DNA from: Gadus chalcogrammus
Taxonomy: Eukaryota; Chordata; Actinopteri; Gadiformes; Gadidae
Reading direction: 5' to 3'
Length of the DNA: 64,000 nucleotides
Assembly (NCBI RefSeq): GCF_026213295.1
Contig: NC_079427.1
Span: forward strand, 35,000,846-35,064,845
The position numbers and the translations under genes were made by a program. Below, one piece after another: positions 38,987 to 52,632 of the stretch (position 1 is the stretch's first letter; each line of letters begins with the position of its first letter). The notes beneath the pieces were generated by a model. It was not told where the DNA came from and did not search any database. It saw only the letters and a program-made list of their open reading frames with translations.

Positions 38987-39920
38987 CTAGAACTGCAAGC
39001 AGTTATGCAGGGGTCCAAGAAGTGTGCATTTCGCCGGCACAACGCGACAAGAAATGTGCATTTCGCCGGCACAACGCGAAGCATGTGTTGAAAACGCTAC
39101 CCTGAACCTGTGGATACAAAAGGATTTGACTGTGGTAGGAGTAGCGAGAAGTCAGTGTAGCGTTTTCGCGGCGAAATTTTGTAGAAGATATACAATTTCC
39201 TCGTTTATTGCGCTCCCTAATGGCGAAATTTTCCGACATTTTTATCGAACGTCATTAAGGTTAGCACCAACATGTGTGTAGAATTTGGACTCGATCCGAT
39301 GTCTAATTTTGGATTTTTTTGGATTTTTAATTTTCCACGTCTAATTTAGCTAATAAACAAATATTCAAAACTCTACCGTTTCGTCGTCGAAGGTCGGATC
39401 AAAAAACTGTCTATGATTTCTTTGCGTGTGCGTCTGAAGATGCCATGTGCAAAGTTTGGTGGTGATCGGGCGAGAAATGTGGGAGGAGTAGCGAAAAAAA
39501 CAGTTTTGCGGTTTTCGCGATTTAGCGAAAAATATTCATAGACGCAAATGGGCGTGGCCTAGGCCAAAAGATGCAGCAGACTCCAGTGAATATGTGGGTA
39601 CAAGTTTTTGACTGTGGGAGGTTCGTTGTGGGAGTTATAGCCCCAAACGCATTTTCCCTTGGTATAGCGCCACCTAGTGGCCGGCGTGTCTGGATTTTGT
39701 CGTCTTCATAGTCTTCACTGACCTGGATCTAGTCATGCAATTGGCGTGTGTGCAACATTTACGGTATGGGCTGTATTCCCACTTTCTTGGTAGGAAGTAT
39801 AATAATAATAAGAAAAATCCCTACAAAAACAATAGGGATCCAACCTGTTGGCTTGGACCCCTAATAAAAATCCTTACAAAAACAATAGGGATCCAACCTG
39901 TTGGCTTGGACCCCTAATAA
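38987..39920 (+). repeat. Unit 43, class A, two modules
   Basis: First module of the aagaaaaatccctac type after a gtaggaagta tail, the second of the aaaaatccttac type, which matches unit 58, the sister of module-less unit 41. Perfect CTCF-like core at 39667-39680. Confidence 0.92.
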
Positions 39921-41085
39921 CTAGAACTGCAAGCAGTTATGCAGGGGTCCAAGAAGTGTGCATTTCGCCGGCACAACGCGAAGCATGTGTTGGAATTTGA
40001 GAAACGGCGTATGCCAAAAGATGCAACTGACTCCAGTGAATCTGTGCATATAACGTTTTTGACTGTGGGAGCTTCGGTGTGGGAGTTATAGCCCAAAACG
40101 TGTTTCAGAACATTCCATTGGCCAAATAGGAGATATATTATTTCGTCGTTTTTTGGCGCCGCCCTGTTGGCGAAATTTTCCAAAGACAATTTTCCTTTGC
40201 CAAATAACTCCCGCCTACATTATTAATTCTTGGCCATATTTTTATATAGACTCGGGTTTGCCCCTTGATGGTTCCCTTATAGTTTGAAGAACATTCCTTT
40301 GGCCAATTAGAAAATATACAATTTCCTCGTTTATTGCGCCCCCTAATGGCGAAATATTCCGAATTTTTTAATGAACGCCATTAAGGGTAGCACCGACATG
40401 TGTCTAAAATTTGGACTTGATCCGATGTCTAATTTTGGTATTCTTTGAATTTTTGCGTTTCGACGTAAAACGTAGCCAATAAATAAATATTCAAAACGCT
40501 ACCGTTTCGTCGTCGAAGGTCGGATCAAAAAGCTGTTGATGATTCCTTTGCGTGTGCGTCTGAAGATGCTGTGTGCAAAGTTTGGTGTTGATTGGTCGAG
40601 AATTGTGGGAGGAGTAGCGAAAAAACATTTTTGCGGTTTTCGCGATTTAGCGAAAAATATTCATGGACGCAAATGGGCGTGGCCTAGGCCAAAAGATGCA
40701 GCAGACTCCAGTGAATATGTGGGTACAAGTTTTTGACTGTGGGAGGTTCGGTGTGGGAGTTATAGCCCCAAACGCGTATTCCTTGGTATAGCGCCACCTA
40801 GTGACCGGCGCGTCTGGATTTTGTCGTCTGCTTAGTCCGAACAGATCTGGATCTAGTCATGCAATTCGCGTGTCGGCACCATTTACGGTTTGGGCTGTGG
40901 TCCCACTTTTAGGGGGGTAAGAATAAAAATCCTTACAAAAACAATAGGGATCCAACCTGTTGGCTTGGACCCCTAATAAAAATCCTTACAAAAACAATAG
41001 GGATCCAACCTGTTGGCTTGGACCCCTAATAAGAAAAATCCCTACAAAAGCAATAGGGATCCAACCTGTTGGCTTGGACCCCTAA
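39921..41085 (+). repeat. Unit 44, class C, three modules
   Basis: Class C with gtgttggaatttgag. Modules end near 40978, 41031 and 41085; the third has acaaaagcaatagg. CTCF-like site at 40791-40804 (…tagtga). Confidence 0.92.
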
Positions 41086-41841
41086 CAAGAAATGTGCGTT
41101 TCGCCGGCACAACGCGAAGCATGTGTTTAAAACGCTACCCTAAACCTGTGGATACAAAGGATTTGACTGTGGTAGGAGTTGCAAGAAGTCAGTAGCGTTT
41201 TCGCAGCTAAATTCTGTAGAAGATATACAATTTCCTCGTTTATTGCGCCCCCTAATGGCGAAATTTTCCGATATTTTTATCGAACGTCAGTAAGGTTAGC
41301 ACCGACATGTCTGTAAAATTTGGGCTCGATCCGATGTATAATTCTGGATTTCTTCGGATTTTTGACTTTTCACGTCTAATTTAGCTAATAAACAAATATT
41401 CAAAACGCTACCGTTTCGTCGTCGAAGGTCGGATCAAAAAAGTGTCTAGGATTTCTTTGCGTGTGCGTCTGAAGATGTCGTGTGCAAAGTTTTGTGTTGA
41501 TTGGTCAAGAAATGTGGGAGAAGTAGGGAAAAAACTGTTTTGCGGTTTTTGCGATTTAGCGAAAAATATTCATTGACGCAAATGGGCGTGGCCTAGGCCA
41601 AAAGATGCAGCAGACTCCAGTGCATCTGTAGGTATAACGTTTTGGACTGTGGGAGGTTCGGTGTGGGAGTTATAGCCCCAAACGCGTATTCCTTGGTATA
41701 GCGCCACCTAGTGGCCGGCATGTCTGGATTTTGTCGTCTGCGTAGTGTTCACAGACCTGGATCTAGTCATGCAATTGGCGTGTGTGCACCATTTACGGTT
41801 TGGGCTGTAGTACCACTTCTAGGGGGGAAAAATAATAAAAA
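41086..41841 (+). repeat. Unit 45, class A, truncated 5' end, no module
   Basis: Begins at CAAGAAATG. Small losses at gaagtcagtagcg. Perfect CTCF-like core at 41701-41714. Confidence 0.92.
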
Positions 41842-42708
41842 CTAGAACTGCAAGCAGTTATGCAGGGGTCCAAGAAGTGTGCATTTCGCCGGCACAACGC
41901 GACAAGAAATGTGCATTTCGCCGGCACATCGCGAAGCATGTGTTGAAAACGCTACCCTGAACCTGTGGATACAAAGGATTTGACTGTGGTAGGAGTAGCG
42001 AGAAGTCAGTGTAGCGTTTTTGCGGCGAAATTTTGTAGAAGATATACAATTTCCTCGTTTATTGCGCCCCCTAATGGCGGAATTTTCCGAAATTTTTATC
42101 GAACGTCATTAAGGTTAGCACCAACATGTGTGTAGAATTTGGACTCGATCCGATGTCTAATTTTGGATTTTTTTGTATTTTTGATTTTCCACGTCTAATT
42201 TAGCTAATATACCAATATTCAAAATGCTATCGTTTCGTCGTCGAAGGTCGGATCAAAAAACTGTATATGATTCCTTTGCGTGTGCGTCTGAAGATGTCGT
42301 GTGCAAAGTTTTGTGTCGATTGGTCAAGAAATGTGGGAGGAGTAGCGAAAAAACAGTTTTGCGGTTTTCGCGATTTTGCGAAAAAAAATTATAGACGCAA
42401 ATGGGCGTGGCCTATGCCAAAAGATGCAGCAGACTCCAGTGAATCTGTGTGTACGAGGTTTTGAATGTGGGAGGTTCGGTGTGGGAGTTATAGCCCCAAA
42501 CGCATTTTCCCTTGGTATAGCGCCACCTAGTGGCCGGCGTGTCTGGATTTTGTTATCTGAGTAGCGGTGCCGGACCTGGATCTAGTCATGCAATTGGCGT
42601 GTCGGCACCATTTACGGTTTGGGCTGTGGACCCACTTTTAGCGCGGGAAGTATAATAATAATCCTTACAAAAACAATAGGGATCCAACCTGTTGGCTTGG
42701 ACCCCTAA
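41842..42708 (+). repeat. Unit 46, class A, one module
   Basis: 5' half as units 14 and 37, 3' half as unit 19 (gtacgaggttttgaatg, gcgcgggaagtata), a mosaic of two subtypes. Perfect CTCF-like core at 42520-42533. Confidence 0.92.
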
Positions 42709-43631
42709 CTAGAACTGCAAGCAGTTATGCAGGGGTCCAAGAAGTGTGCATTTCGCCGGCACAACGCGACAAGAAATGTGCATTTCGCCGGCACAACGCG
42801 AAGCATGTGTTCAAAACGCTACCCTGTACCTGTGGATACAAAGGATTTGACTGTGGTACGAGTAGCGAGAAGTCAGTGTAGCGTTTTCGCGGCGAAATTT
42901 TGTAGAAGATATACAATTTCCTTGTTTATTGCGCCCCCTAATGGCGAAATTTTCCGATATTTTTATCGAACGTCATTAAGGTTAGCACCAACATGTCTGT
43001 AAAATTTGGGCTCGATCCGATGTATAATTCTGGATTTCTTCGGATTTTTGACTTTTCACGTCTAATTTAGCTAATAAACAAATATTCAAAACGCTACCGT
43101 TTCGTCGTCGAAGGTCGGATCAAAAAACTGTCTAGGATTTCTTTGCGTGTGCGTCTGAAGATGTCGTGTGCAAAGTTTGGTGTTGATCGGGCGAGAAATG
43201 TGGGAGGAGTAGCGATAAAACAGTTTTGCGGTTTTCGCGATTTAGCGAAAAATATTCATAGACGCAAATGGGCGTGGCCTAGGCCAAAAGATGCAGCAGA
43301 CTCCAGTGCATCTGTGTGTACAAGTTTTTGGACTCTGGGAGGTTCGGTGTGGAAGTTATAGCCCCAAACGCGTATTCCTTGGTATAGCGCCACCTAGGGA
43401 CCGGCGTGTCTGGATTTTGTTATCTGAGTAGCGGTGCCGATTCTGGATCTAGTCATGCAATTGGCGCGTGTGCACCATTTACGGTTTGGGCTGTGGTACC
43501 ACTTCTAAGGCGTACGAAATAATAATAATCCTTACAAAAACAATAGGGATCCAACCTGTTGGCTTGGACCCCTAATAAAAAAAATCCTTACAAAAACAAT
43601 AGGGATCCAACCTGTTGGCTTGGACCCCTAA
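42709..43631 (+). repeat. Unit 47, class A, two modules
   Basis: Unit 6 subtype. The second module has the aataaaaaaaatcc linker. CTCF-like site at 43387-43400 degraded (…taggga). Confidence 0.92.
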
Positions 43632-44445
43632 CTAGAACTGCAAGCAGTTATGCAGGGGTCCAAGAAGTGTGCATTTCGCCGGCACAACGCGACAAGAAAT
43701 GTGCATTTTGCCGGCACAACGCGAAGCATGTGTTCAAAACACTACCCTGTACCTGTGGATACAAAGGATTTGACTGTGGTAGGAGTAGCGAGAAGTCAGT
43801 GTGGCGTTTTTGCGGCGAAATTTTGTAGAAGATATAAAATTTCCTCGTTTATTGCGCCCCCTAATGGCGGAATTTTCCGAAATTTTTATCGAACGTCATT
43901 AAGGTTAGCACCAACATGTGTGTAGAATTTGGACTCGATCCGATGTCTAATTTTGGATTTTTTGGGATTTTTAATTTTCCACGTCTAATTTAGCTAATAA
44001 ACAAATATTCAAAACTCTACCGTTTCGTCGTCGAAGGTCGGATTAAAAAACTGTATACGATTTCTTTGCGTGTGCGTCTGAAGATGCCGTGTGCAAAGTT
44101 TGGTGTCGATTGGTCAAGAAATGTGGGAGGAGTAGGGAAAAAACAGTTTTGCGGTTTTCGCGATTTAGCGAAAAATATTCATAGACGCAAATGGGCGTGG
44201 CCTAGGCCAAAAGATGCAGCAGACTCCAGTGCATCTGTGTGTACAAGTTTTTGGACTCTGGGAGGTTCGGTGTGGGAGTTATAGCCCCAAACGCGTATTC
44301 CTTGGTATAGCGCCACCTAGTGGCCGGCATGTCTGGATTTGGTTATCTGAGTAGCGGTGCCGGTACTGGTTCTAGTCATGTAATTGGCGCGTGTGCACCA
44401 TTTACGGTTTGGGCTGTGGTCCCACAAGTACGGGGGGAAGAATAA
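43632..44445 (+). repeat. Unit 48, class A, no module
   Basis: Pair 48-49 repeats pair 38-39. gcattttgccgg replaces gcatttcgccgg. Perfect CTCF-like core at 44310-44323. Confidence 0.92.
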
Positions 44446-45271
44446 CTAGAACTGCAAGCAGTTATGCAGGGGTCCAAGAAGTGTGCATTTCGCCGGCACA
44501 ACGCGACAAGAAATGTGCGTTTCGCCGGCACAACGCGAAGCATGTGTTTAAAACGCTACCCTGAACCTGTGGATACAAAGGATTTGACTGTGGTAGGAGT
44601 TGCGAGAAGTCAGTGTAGCGTTTTCGCGGCGAAATTTTTTAGAAGATATACAATTTCCTCGTTTATGGCGCCCCCTAATGGCGAAATTTTCCGATATTTT
44701 TATCGAACGTCATTAACGTTAGCACCGACATGTCTGTACAATTTGGGCTCGATCCGATGTATAATTCTGGATTTCTTTGGATTTTTTACTTTTCACGTCT
44801 AATTTAGCTAATAAACAAATATTCAAAACGCTACCGTTTCGTCGTCGAAGGTCGGATCAAAAAAGTGTCTAAGATTTCTTTGCGTGTGCGTCTGAAGATG
44901 CCGTATGCAAAGTTTTGTGTCAATTGGTCAAGAAATGTGGGAGGAGTAGCGAAAAAAACGTTTTGCGGTTTTCGCGATTTTGCGAAAAATATTCATAGAC
45001 GCAAATGGGCGTGGCCTAGGCCAAAAGATGCAGCAGACTCCAGTGAATATGTGGGTAGAAGTTGTTGACTGTGGGAGGTTTGGTGTGGGAGTTATAGCCC
45101 CAAACGCGTCTTTCCTTGGTATAGCGCCACCTAGTGGCCGGCGTGTCTGGATTTTGTCGTCTTCATAGTCTTCACGTACCTGGATCTACTCATGTAATTG
45201 GCGTGTGTGCACCATTTACGGTTTGGGCTGTAGTAGCACTTTCTTGGTAGGAAGTATAATAATAATAATAA
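44446..45271 (+). repeat. Unit 49, class A, no module
   Basis: Same 826-bp length and markers as unit 15, 32 kb away. Perfect CTCF-like core at 45124-45137. Confidence 0.92.
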
Positions 45272-46156
45272 CTAGAACTGCAAGCAGTTATGCAGGGGTC
45301 CAAGAAGTGTGCATTTCGCCGGCACAACGCGACAAGAAATGTGCATTTCGCCGGCACAACGCGAAGCATGTGTTGAAAACGCTACCCTGAACCTGTGGAT
45401 ACAAAGGATTTGACTGTGGTAGGAGTAGCGAGAAGTCAGTGTAGCGTTTTCGCGGCGAAATTTTGTAGAAGATATACAATTTCCTCGTTTATTGCGCCCC
45501 CTAATGGCGGAATTTTCCGAAATTTTTATCGAACGTCATTAAGGTTAGCACCAACATGTGTGTAGAATTTGGACTCGATCCGATGTCTAATTTTGGATTT
45601 TTTTGGATTTTTAATTTTCCACGTCTAATTTAGCTAATAAACCAATATTCAAAACTCTACCGTTTCGTCGTCGAAGGTCGGATCAAAAAACTGTCTAAGA
45701 TTTCTATGCGTGTGCGTCTGAAGATGTCGTGTGCAAAGTTTGGTGTCGATTGGTCAAGAAATGTGGGAGGAGTAGGGAAAAAAGAGTTTTGCGGTTTTCG
45801 CGATTTAGCGAAAAATATTCATGGACGCAAATGGGCGTGGCCTAGGCCAAAAGATGCAGCAGACTCCAGTGCATCTGTGTGTACAAGTTTTTGGACTGTG
45901 GGAGGTTCGGTGTGGGAGTTATAGCCCCAAACGCGTATTCCTTGGTATAGCGCCACCTAGTGGCCGGCGTGTCTGGATTTTGTCGTCTGCATAGTCTTCA
46001 CTGACCTGGATCTAGTCATGCAATTGTCGTGTGTGCAACATTTACGGTATGGGCTGTATTCCCACTTTCTTGGTAGGAAGTATAATAATAATAAAAATAA
46101 TAAAAATCCTTACAAAAACAATAGGGATCCAACCTGTTGGCTTGGACCCCTAATAA
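45272..46156 (+). repeat. Unit 50, class A, one module (empty site for the 52028 insertion)
   Basis: Its spacer reads ataaaaataataaaaatcc without interruption near 46091-46110. Unit 57 has the same text split by the 1,683-bp element, so unit 50 shows the pre-insertion state. Perfect CTCF-like core at 45950-45963. Confidence 0.93.
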
Positions 46157-46944
46157 CAAGAAGTGTGCATTTCGCCGGCACAACGCGACAAGAAATGTGC
46201 GTTTCGCCGGCACAACGCAAAGCATGTGTTTAAAACGCTACCCTGAACCTGTGGATACAAAGTATTTGACTGTGGTAGGAGTAGCGAGAAGTCAGTGTAG
46301 CGTTTTCGCGGTGAAATTGTGTAGAAGATATACAATTTCCTCGTTTATTGCGCCCCCCAATGGCGAAATTTCCCGAATTTTTTATCGAACGACATTAAGG
46401 TTAACACCAACATGTGTGTAAAATTTGGACTCGATCCGATGTCTAATTTTGGATTTCTTTGGATTTTTGATATTCCACGTCTAATTTAGCTAATAAACCA
46501 ATATTCAAAACGCTACCGTTTCGTCGTCGAAGGTCGGATCAAAAAACTGTCTAAGATTTCTATGCGTGTGCGTCTGAAGATGTCGTGTGCAAAGTTTGGT
46601 GTCGATTGGTCAAGAAATGTGGGAGGAGTAGGGAAAAAACAGTTTTGCAGTTTTCGCGATTTAGCGAAAAATATTCATAGACGCAAATGGGCGTGGCCTA
46701 GGCCAAAAGATGCAGCAGACTCCAGTGCATCTGTGTGTACAAGTTTTTGGACTGTGGGAGGTTCGGTGTGGGAGTTATAGCCCCAAACGCGTATTCCTTG
46801 GTATAGCGCCACCTAGTGGCCGGCGTGTCTGGATTTTGTCGTCTGCATAGTCTTCACTGACCTGGATCTAGTCATGCAATTGGCGTGTGTGCAACATTTA
46901 CGGTATGGGCTGTATTCCCACTTTCTTGGTAGGAAGTATAATAA
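46157..46944 (+). repeat. Unit 51, class A, truncated 5' end, no module
   Basis: Sister of units 41 and 58, starting at CAAGAAGTG. The order 50-51 equals 57-58. Perfect CTCF-like core at 46806-46819. Confidence 0.92.
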
Positions 46945-47732
46945 CTAGAACTGCAAGCAGTTATGCAGGGGTCCAAGAAGTGTGCATTTCGCCGGCACAA
47001 CGCGAAGCATGTGTTCAAAACGCTACCCTGAACCTGTGGATACAAAGGATTTGACTGTGGTAGGAGTAGCGAGAAGTCAGTGTGGCGTTTTCGCGGCGAA
47101 ATTTTGTAGAAGATATACAATTTCCTCGTTTATTGCGCCCCCTAATGGCGGAATTTTCCGAAATTTTTATCGAACGTCATTAAGGTTAGCACCAACATGT
47201 GTGTAGAATTTGGACTCGATCCGATGTCTAATTTTGGATTTTTCTGGATTTTTAATTTTCCACGTCTAATTTAGCTAATAAACCAATATTCAAAACTCTA
47301 CCGTTTCGTCGTCGAAGGTCGGATCAAAAAACTGTCTAAGATTTCTATGCGTGTGCGTCTGAAGATGTCGTGTGCAAAGTTTGGTGTCGATTGGTCAAGA
47401 AATGTGGGAGGAGTAGGGAAAAAACAGTTTTGCGGTTTTCGCGATTTAGCGAAAAATATTCATAGACGCAAATGGGCGTGGCCTAGGCCAAAAGATGCAG
47501 CAGACTCCAGTGCATCTGTGTGTACAAGTTTTTGGACTGTGGGAGGTTCGGTGTGGGAGTTATAGCCCCAAACGCGTATTCCTTGGTATAGCGCCACCTA
47601 GTGGCCGGCGTGTCTGGATTTTGTCGTCTGCATAGTCTTCACTGACCTGGATCTAGTCATGCAATTGGCGTGTGTGCAACATTTACGGTATGGGCTGTAT
47701 TCCCACTTTCTTGGTAGGAAGTATAATAATAA
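46945..47732 (+). repeat. Unit 52, class A, single 32-bp motif, no module
   Basis: Like unit 1 it keeps the full 5' end but one 32-bp copy. Perfect CTCF-like core at 47591-47604. Confidence 0.92.
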
Positions 47733-48534
47733 CTAGAACTGCAAGCAGTTATGCAGGGGTCCAAGAAGTGTGCATTTCGCCGGCACAACGCGACAAGAAA
47801 TGTGCATTTCGCCGGAAAAAACGCGAAGCATGTGTTCAAAACGCTACCCTGAACCTGTGGAGTAGCGAGAAGTCAGTGTAGCGTTTTCGCGGCGAAATTT
47901 TTGTAGAAGATATACAATTTCCTCGTTTATTGCGCCCCCTAATGGCGAAATTTTCCGAAATTTTTATCGAAGGTCATTAAGGTTAGCACCAACATGTGTC
48001 TAAAATTTGGACTCGATCCGATGTCTAATTTTGGAATTTTTTTTTTTTTTAATTTTCCACGTCTAATTTAGCTAATAAAAGAATATTCAAAACTCTACCG
48101 TTTCGTCGTCGAAGGTCGGATCAAAAAACTGTATATGATTTCTTTGCGTGTGCGTCTGAAGATGCCGTGTGCAAAGTTTGGTGTTGATTGGTCAAGAAAT
48201 GTGCGAGGAGTAGCGAAAAAACAGTTTTGCGGTTTTCGCGATTTAGCGAAAAATATTCATAGACGCAAATGGGCGTGGCCTAGGCCAAAAGATGCAGCAG
48301 ACTCCAGTGCATCTGTGTGTACAAGTTTTTGGACTCTGGGAGGTTCGGTGTGGGAGTTACAGCCCCAAACGCGTATTCCTTGGTATAGCGCCACCTAGTG
48401 GCCGGCGTGTCTGGATTTTGTTGTCTGCTTAGAACTCAGGGCCCTGGATCTAGTCATGCAATTGGCGTGTCGGCACCTTTTACGGTTTGGGCTGTGGACC
48501 CACTTCTAGGGGGGAATAATAATAATAATAAAAA
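47733..48534 (+). repeat. Unit 53, class A with ~25-bp deletion, no module
   Basis: Third member of the unit 5 / unit 32 deletion subtype, with a T run (ggaattttttttttttttaat). gttacagcc replaces gttatagcc, extending a chance open frame. Perfect CTCF-like core at 48388-48401. Confidence 0.92.
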
Positions 48535-49416
48535 CTAGAACTGCAAGCAGTTATGCAGGGGTCCAAGAAGTGTGCATTTCGCCGGCACAACGCGACAAGA
48601 AATGTGCATTTCGCCGGCACAACGCGAAGCATGTGTTCAAAATGCTACCCTGAACTTGTGGATACAAAGGATTCGACTGTGGTAGGAGTAGCGAGAAGTC
48701 AGTGTAGCGTTTTCGCGGCAAAATTTTGTAGAAGATATACAATTTCCTCGTTTATTGCGCCCTCTAATGGCGAAATTGTCCGAAATTTTTATCGAACGTC
48801 ATTAAGGTTAGCACCAACATGTGTGTAGAATTTGGACTCGATCCGATTTCTAATTTAGGATTTTTTTGTATTTTGGATTTTCCACGTCTAATTTAGCTAA
48901 TATACCAATATTCAAAATGCTACCGTTTCGTCGTCGAAGGTCGGATCAAAAAACTGTATACGATTCCTTTGCGTGTGCGTCTGAAGATGTCGTGTGCAAA
49001 GTTTGGTGTCGATTGGTCAAGAAATGTGGGAGGAGTAGGGAAAAAACAGTTTTGCGGTTTTCGCGATTTAGCGAAAAATATTCATGGACGCAAATGGGCG
49101 TGGCCTAGGCCAAAAGATGCAGCAGACTCCAGTGCATCTGTGTGTACAAGTTTTTGGACTGTGGGAGGTTCGGTGTGGGAGTTATAGCCCCAAACGCGTA
49201 TTCCCTGGTATAGCGCCACCTAGTGGCCGGCGTGTCTGGATTTTGTTATCTGAGTAGCGGTGCCGATTCTGGATCTAGTCATGCAATTGGCGCGTGTGCA
49301 CCATTTACGGTTTGGGCTGTGGTCCCACTTTCAAGCCTGTAAGTATAATAATAATCCTTACAAAAACAATAGGGATCCAACCTGTTGGCTTGGACCCCTA
49401 ATAATAATAATAATAA
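48535..49416 (+). repeat. Unit 54, class A, one module
   Basis: Unit 3 subtype. (AAT)6 follows the module and joins a clipped 5' end. Perfect CTCF-like core at 49213-49226. Confidence 0.92.
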
Positions 49417-50433
49417 TTATGCAGGGGTCCAAGAAGTGTGCATTTCGCCGGCACAACGCGACAAGAAATGTGCATTTCGCCGGCACAACGCGAAGCATGT
49501 GTTCAAAACGCTACCCTGAACCTGTGGATACAAAGGATTTGACTGTGGTAGGAGTAGCGAGAAGTCAGTGTAGCGTTTTTGCGGCGAAATTTTGTAGAAG
49601 ATATACAATTTCCTCGTTTATTGCGCCCCCTTATGGCGAAAATTTCCGCATTTTTTATCGAACGTCATTAAGGTTAGCACCGACATGTGTGTAAAATTTG
49701 GACTCGATCCGATGTCTAATTTAGGATTTTTTTTGATTTTTGATTTTCCACGTCTAATTTAGCTAATAAACAAATATTCAAAACGCTACCGTTTCGTCGT
49801 CGAAGGTCGGATCAAAAAAGTATATATGATTTCTTTGCGTGTGCGTCTGCAGATGTCGTGTGCAAAGTTTGGTGTCGATTGGTCAAGAAATGTGGGAGGA
49901 GTAGGGAAAAAACAGTTTTGCGGTTTTCGCGATTTAGCGAAAAATATTCACAGACGCAAATGGGCGTGGCCTAGGCCAAAAGATGCAGCAGACTCCAGTG
50001 CATCTGTGTGTACAAGTTTTTGGACTCTGGGAGGTTCGGTGTGGGAGTTATAGTCCCAAACGTGTTTCTCCTTGGTATAGCGCCACCTAGTGGCCGGCAT
50101 GTCTGGATTTGGTTATCTGAGTAGCGGTGCCGGTACTGGTTCTAGTCATGCAATTGGCGCGTGTGCACCATTTACGGTTTGGGCTGTAGTCCAACAAGTA
50201 CGGGGGGAAGAATAATAATAGGAAAAATCCTTACAAAAACAATAGGGATCCAACCTGTTGGCTTGGACCCCTAAAAATCCTTACAAAAACAATAGGGATC
50301 CAACCTGTTGGCTTGGACCCCTAAAAATCCTTACAAAAACAATAGGGATCCAACCTGTTGGCTTGGACCCCTAATAAAAATCCTTACAAAAACAATAGGG
50401 ATCCAACCTGTTGGCTTGGACCCCTAATAATAA
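49417..50433 (+). repeat. Unit 55, class A, 5' end clipped at TTATGCAGG, four modules
   Basis: Same type of clipped start as unit 32. Body as unit 40. A stack of four modules closes it. Perfect CTCF-like core at 50080-50093. Confidence 0.92.
50227..50427 (+). repeat. Stack of four 3' modules
   Basis: Copies end at 50274, 50324, 50374 and 50427. The first three are joined as ctaaaaatcc with 50-bp spacing, the last as ctaataaaaatcc. Even spacing suggests local slippage as well as nesting. Confidence 0.92.
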
Positions 50434-51198
50434 CAAGAAATGTGCATTTCGCCGGCACAATGCAAAGAATGTGTTCAAAACGCTACCCTGAACCTGTGGA
50501 TACAAAGGATTTGACTGTGGTAGGAGTAGCGGGAAGTCAGTGTAGCGTTTTCGCGGCGAAATTTTGTAGAAGATATACAATTTCCTCGTTTATTGCGCCC
50601 CCTAATGGCGAAATTTTCCGAAATTTTTATCGAACGACATTAAGGTTAGCACCAACATGTGTGTACAATTTGGACTCGATCCGATGTCTAATTTTGGATT
50701 TTTTTGGATTTTTAATTTTCCACGTCTAATTTAGCTAATAAACAAATATTCAAAACTCTACCGTTTCGTCGTCGAAGGTCGGATCAAAAAACTGTATACG
50801 ATTCCTTTGCGTGTGCGTCTGAAGATGTCGTGTGCAAAGTTTGGTGTCGATTGGTCAAGAAATGTGGGAGGAGTAGGGAAAAAACAGTTTTGCGGTTTTC
50901 GCGATTTAGCGAAAAATATTCATAGACGCAAATGGGCGTGGCCTAGACCAAAAGATGCAGCAGACTCCAGTGCATCTGTGTGTACAAGTTTTTGGACTCT
51001 GGGAGGTTCGGTGTCGGAGTTATAGCCCCAAACGCGTATTCCCTGGTATAGCGCCACCTAGTGGCCGGCGTGTCTGGATTTTGTCGTCTGCGTAGTCCGA
51101 AGAGATCTGGATCTAGTCATGTAATTGGCGTGTGTGCACCATTTACGGTTTGGGCTGTGGTACCACTTTTAGGGGGGTAAGTATAAAAATAATAATAA
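50434..51198 (+). repeat. Unit 56, class A, truncated 5' end, no module
   Basis: Starts at CAAGAAATG. Sister of unit 9 (aatgtgttcaaaacgc, gtagcgggaag). Perfect CTCF-like core at 51051-51064. Confidence 0.92.
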
Positions 51199-52027
51199 CT
51201 AGAACTGCAAGCAGTTATGCAGGGGTCCAAGAAGTGTGCATTTCGCCGGCACAACGCGACAAGAAATGTGCATTTCGCCGGCACAACGCGAAGCATGTGT
51301 TGAAAACGCTACCCTGAACCTGTGGATACAAAGGATTTGACTGTGGTAGGAGTAGCGAGAAGTCAGTGTAGCGTTTTCGCGGCGAAATTTTGTAGAAGAT
51401 ATACAATTTCCTCGTTTATTGCGCCCCCTAATGGCGGAATTTTCCGAAATTTTTATCGAACGTCATTAAGGTTAGCACCAACATGTGTGTAGAATTTGGA
51501 CTCGATCCGATGTCTAATTTTGGATTTTTTTGGATTTTTAATTTTCCACGTCTAATTTAGCTAATAAACCAATATTCAAAACTCTACCGTTTCGTCGTCG
51601 AAGGTCGGATCAAAAAACTGTCTAAGATTTCTATGCGTGTGCGTCTGAAGATGTCGTGTGCAAAGTTTGGTGTCGATTGGTCAAGAAATGTGGGAGGAGT
51701 AGGGAAAAAAGAGTTTTGCGGTTTTCGCGATTTAGCGAAAAATATTCATGGACGCAAATGGGCGTGGCCTAGGCCAAAAGATGCAGCAGACTCCAGTGCA
51801 TCTGTGTGTACAAGTTTTTGGACTGTGGGAGGTTCGGTGTGGGAGTTATAGCCCCAAACGCGTATTCCTTGGTATAGCGCCACCTAGTGGCCGGCGTGTC
51901 TGGATTTTGTCGTCTGCATAGTCTTCACTGACCTGGATCTAGTCATGCAATTGTCGTGTGTGCAACATTTACGGTATGGGCTGTATTCCCACTTTCTTGG
52001 TAGGAAGTATAATAATAATAAAAATAA
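51199..52027 (+). repeat. Unit 57, left part, interrupted in its spacer
   Basis: Matches unit 50 up to the spacer text aaaataa (52021-52027), where the second-family element enters. Perfect CTCF-like core at 51877-51890. Confidence 0.93.
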
Positions 52028-52632
52028 ATATAGCTGCGAGCAGCAATGTGGGTGTCAAGCATAATCGGACTCGGTAGGCTTATTCTGCCGGATGGACGCA
52101 ATCGGCCAGGGGGCTACATGACGACCGCCTCGGAAATCGGCAATACCGACAGCCGGTGGGATGAGTAAATGGGAAAAGGACCCCACCTAGAGGTAAGGGC
52201 GCAATGCAGTCTGCCTGACAGAACAAATGTCACAAATACATAGGGGTATTCGGAACAATATCTCTAAAAGAGACACAATGTAAACAAGTATCCGTTCTGG
52301 AGGTGGTTCGTGAAGCATCTAATCCAGTGGGTATTGCAGTTTATATCGTAAGCGGGCGGAATGGTTAATAGAGTCATTGTTGCATTATGCATTAAGTACC
52401 GCATGTCGCCACACGAGTGCAGTGTTTACCCATTAATGAGCGCCGTCAAGTTTGATTGGCTGTCACGGCCAAACGGTTTTGAATTTGAGAAAGCTGTTTG
52501 ATACCTTTGTTCAGCTTGGTCTGAAGAACATGTATGCCAAGTTCCATGAAGATTGGACATAATTTGTGGCCTTAGGAAATTTTCAACTGATTTTGACAAC
52601 TTTCAACATGGCGGCCAAGTTCTGATGTTGCA

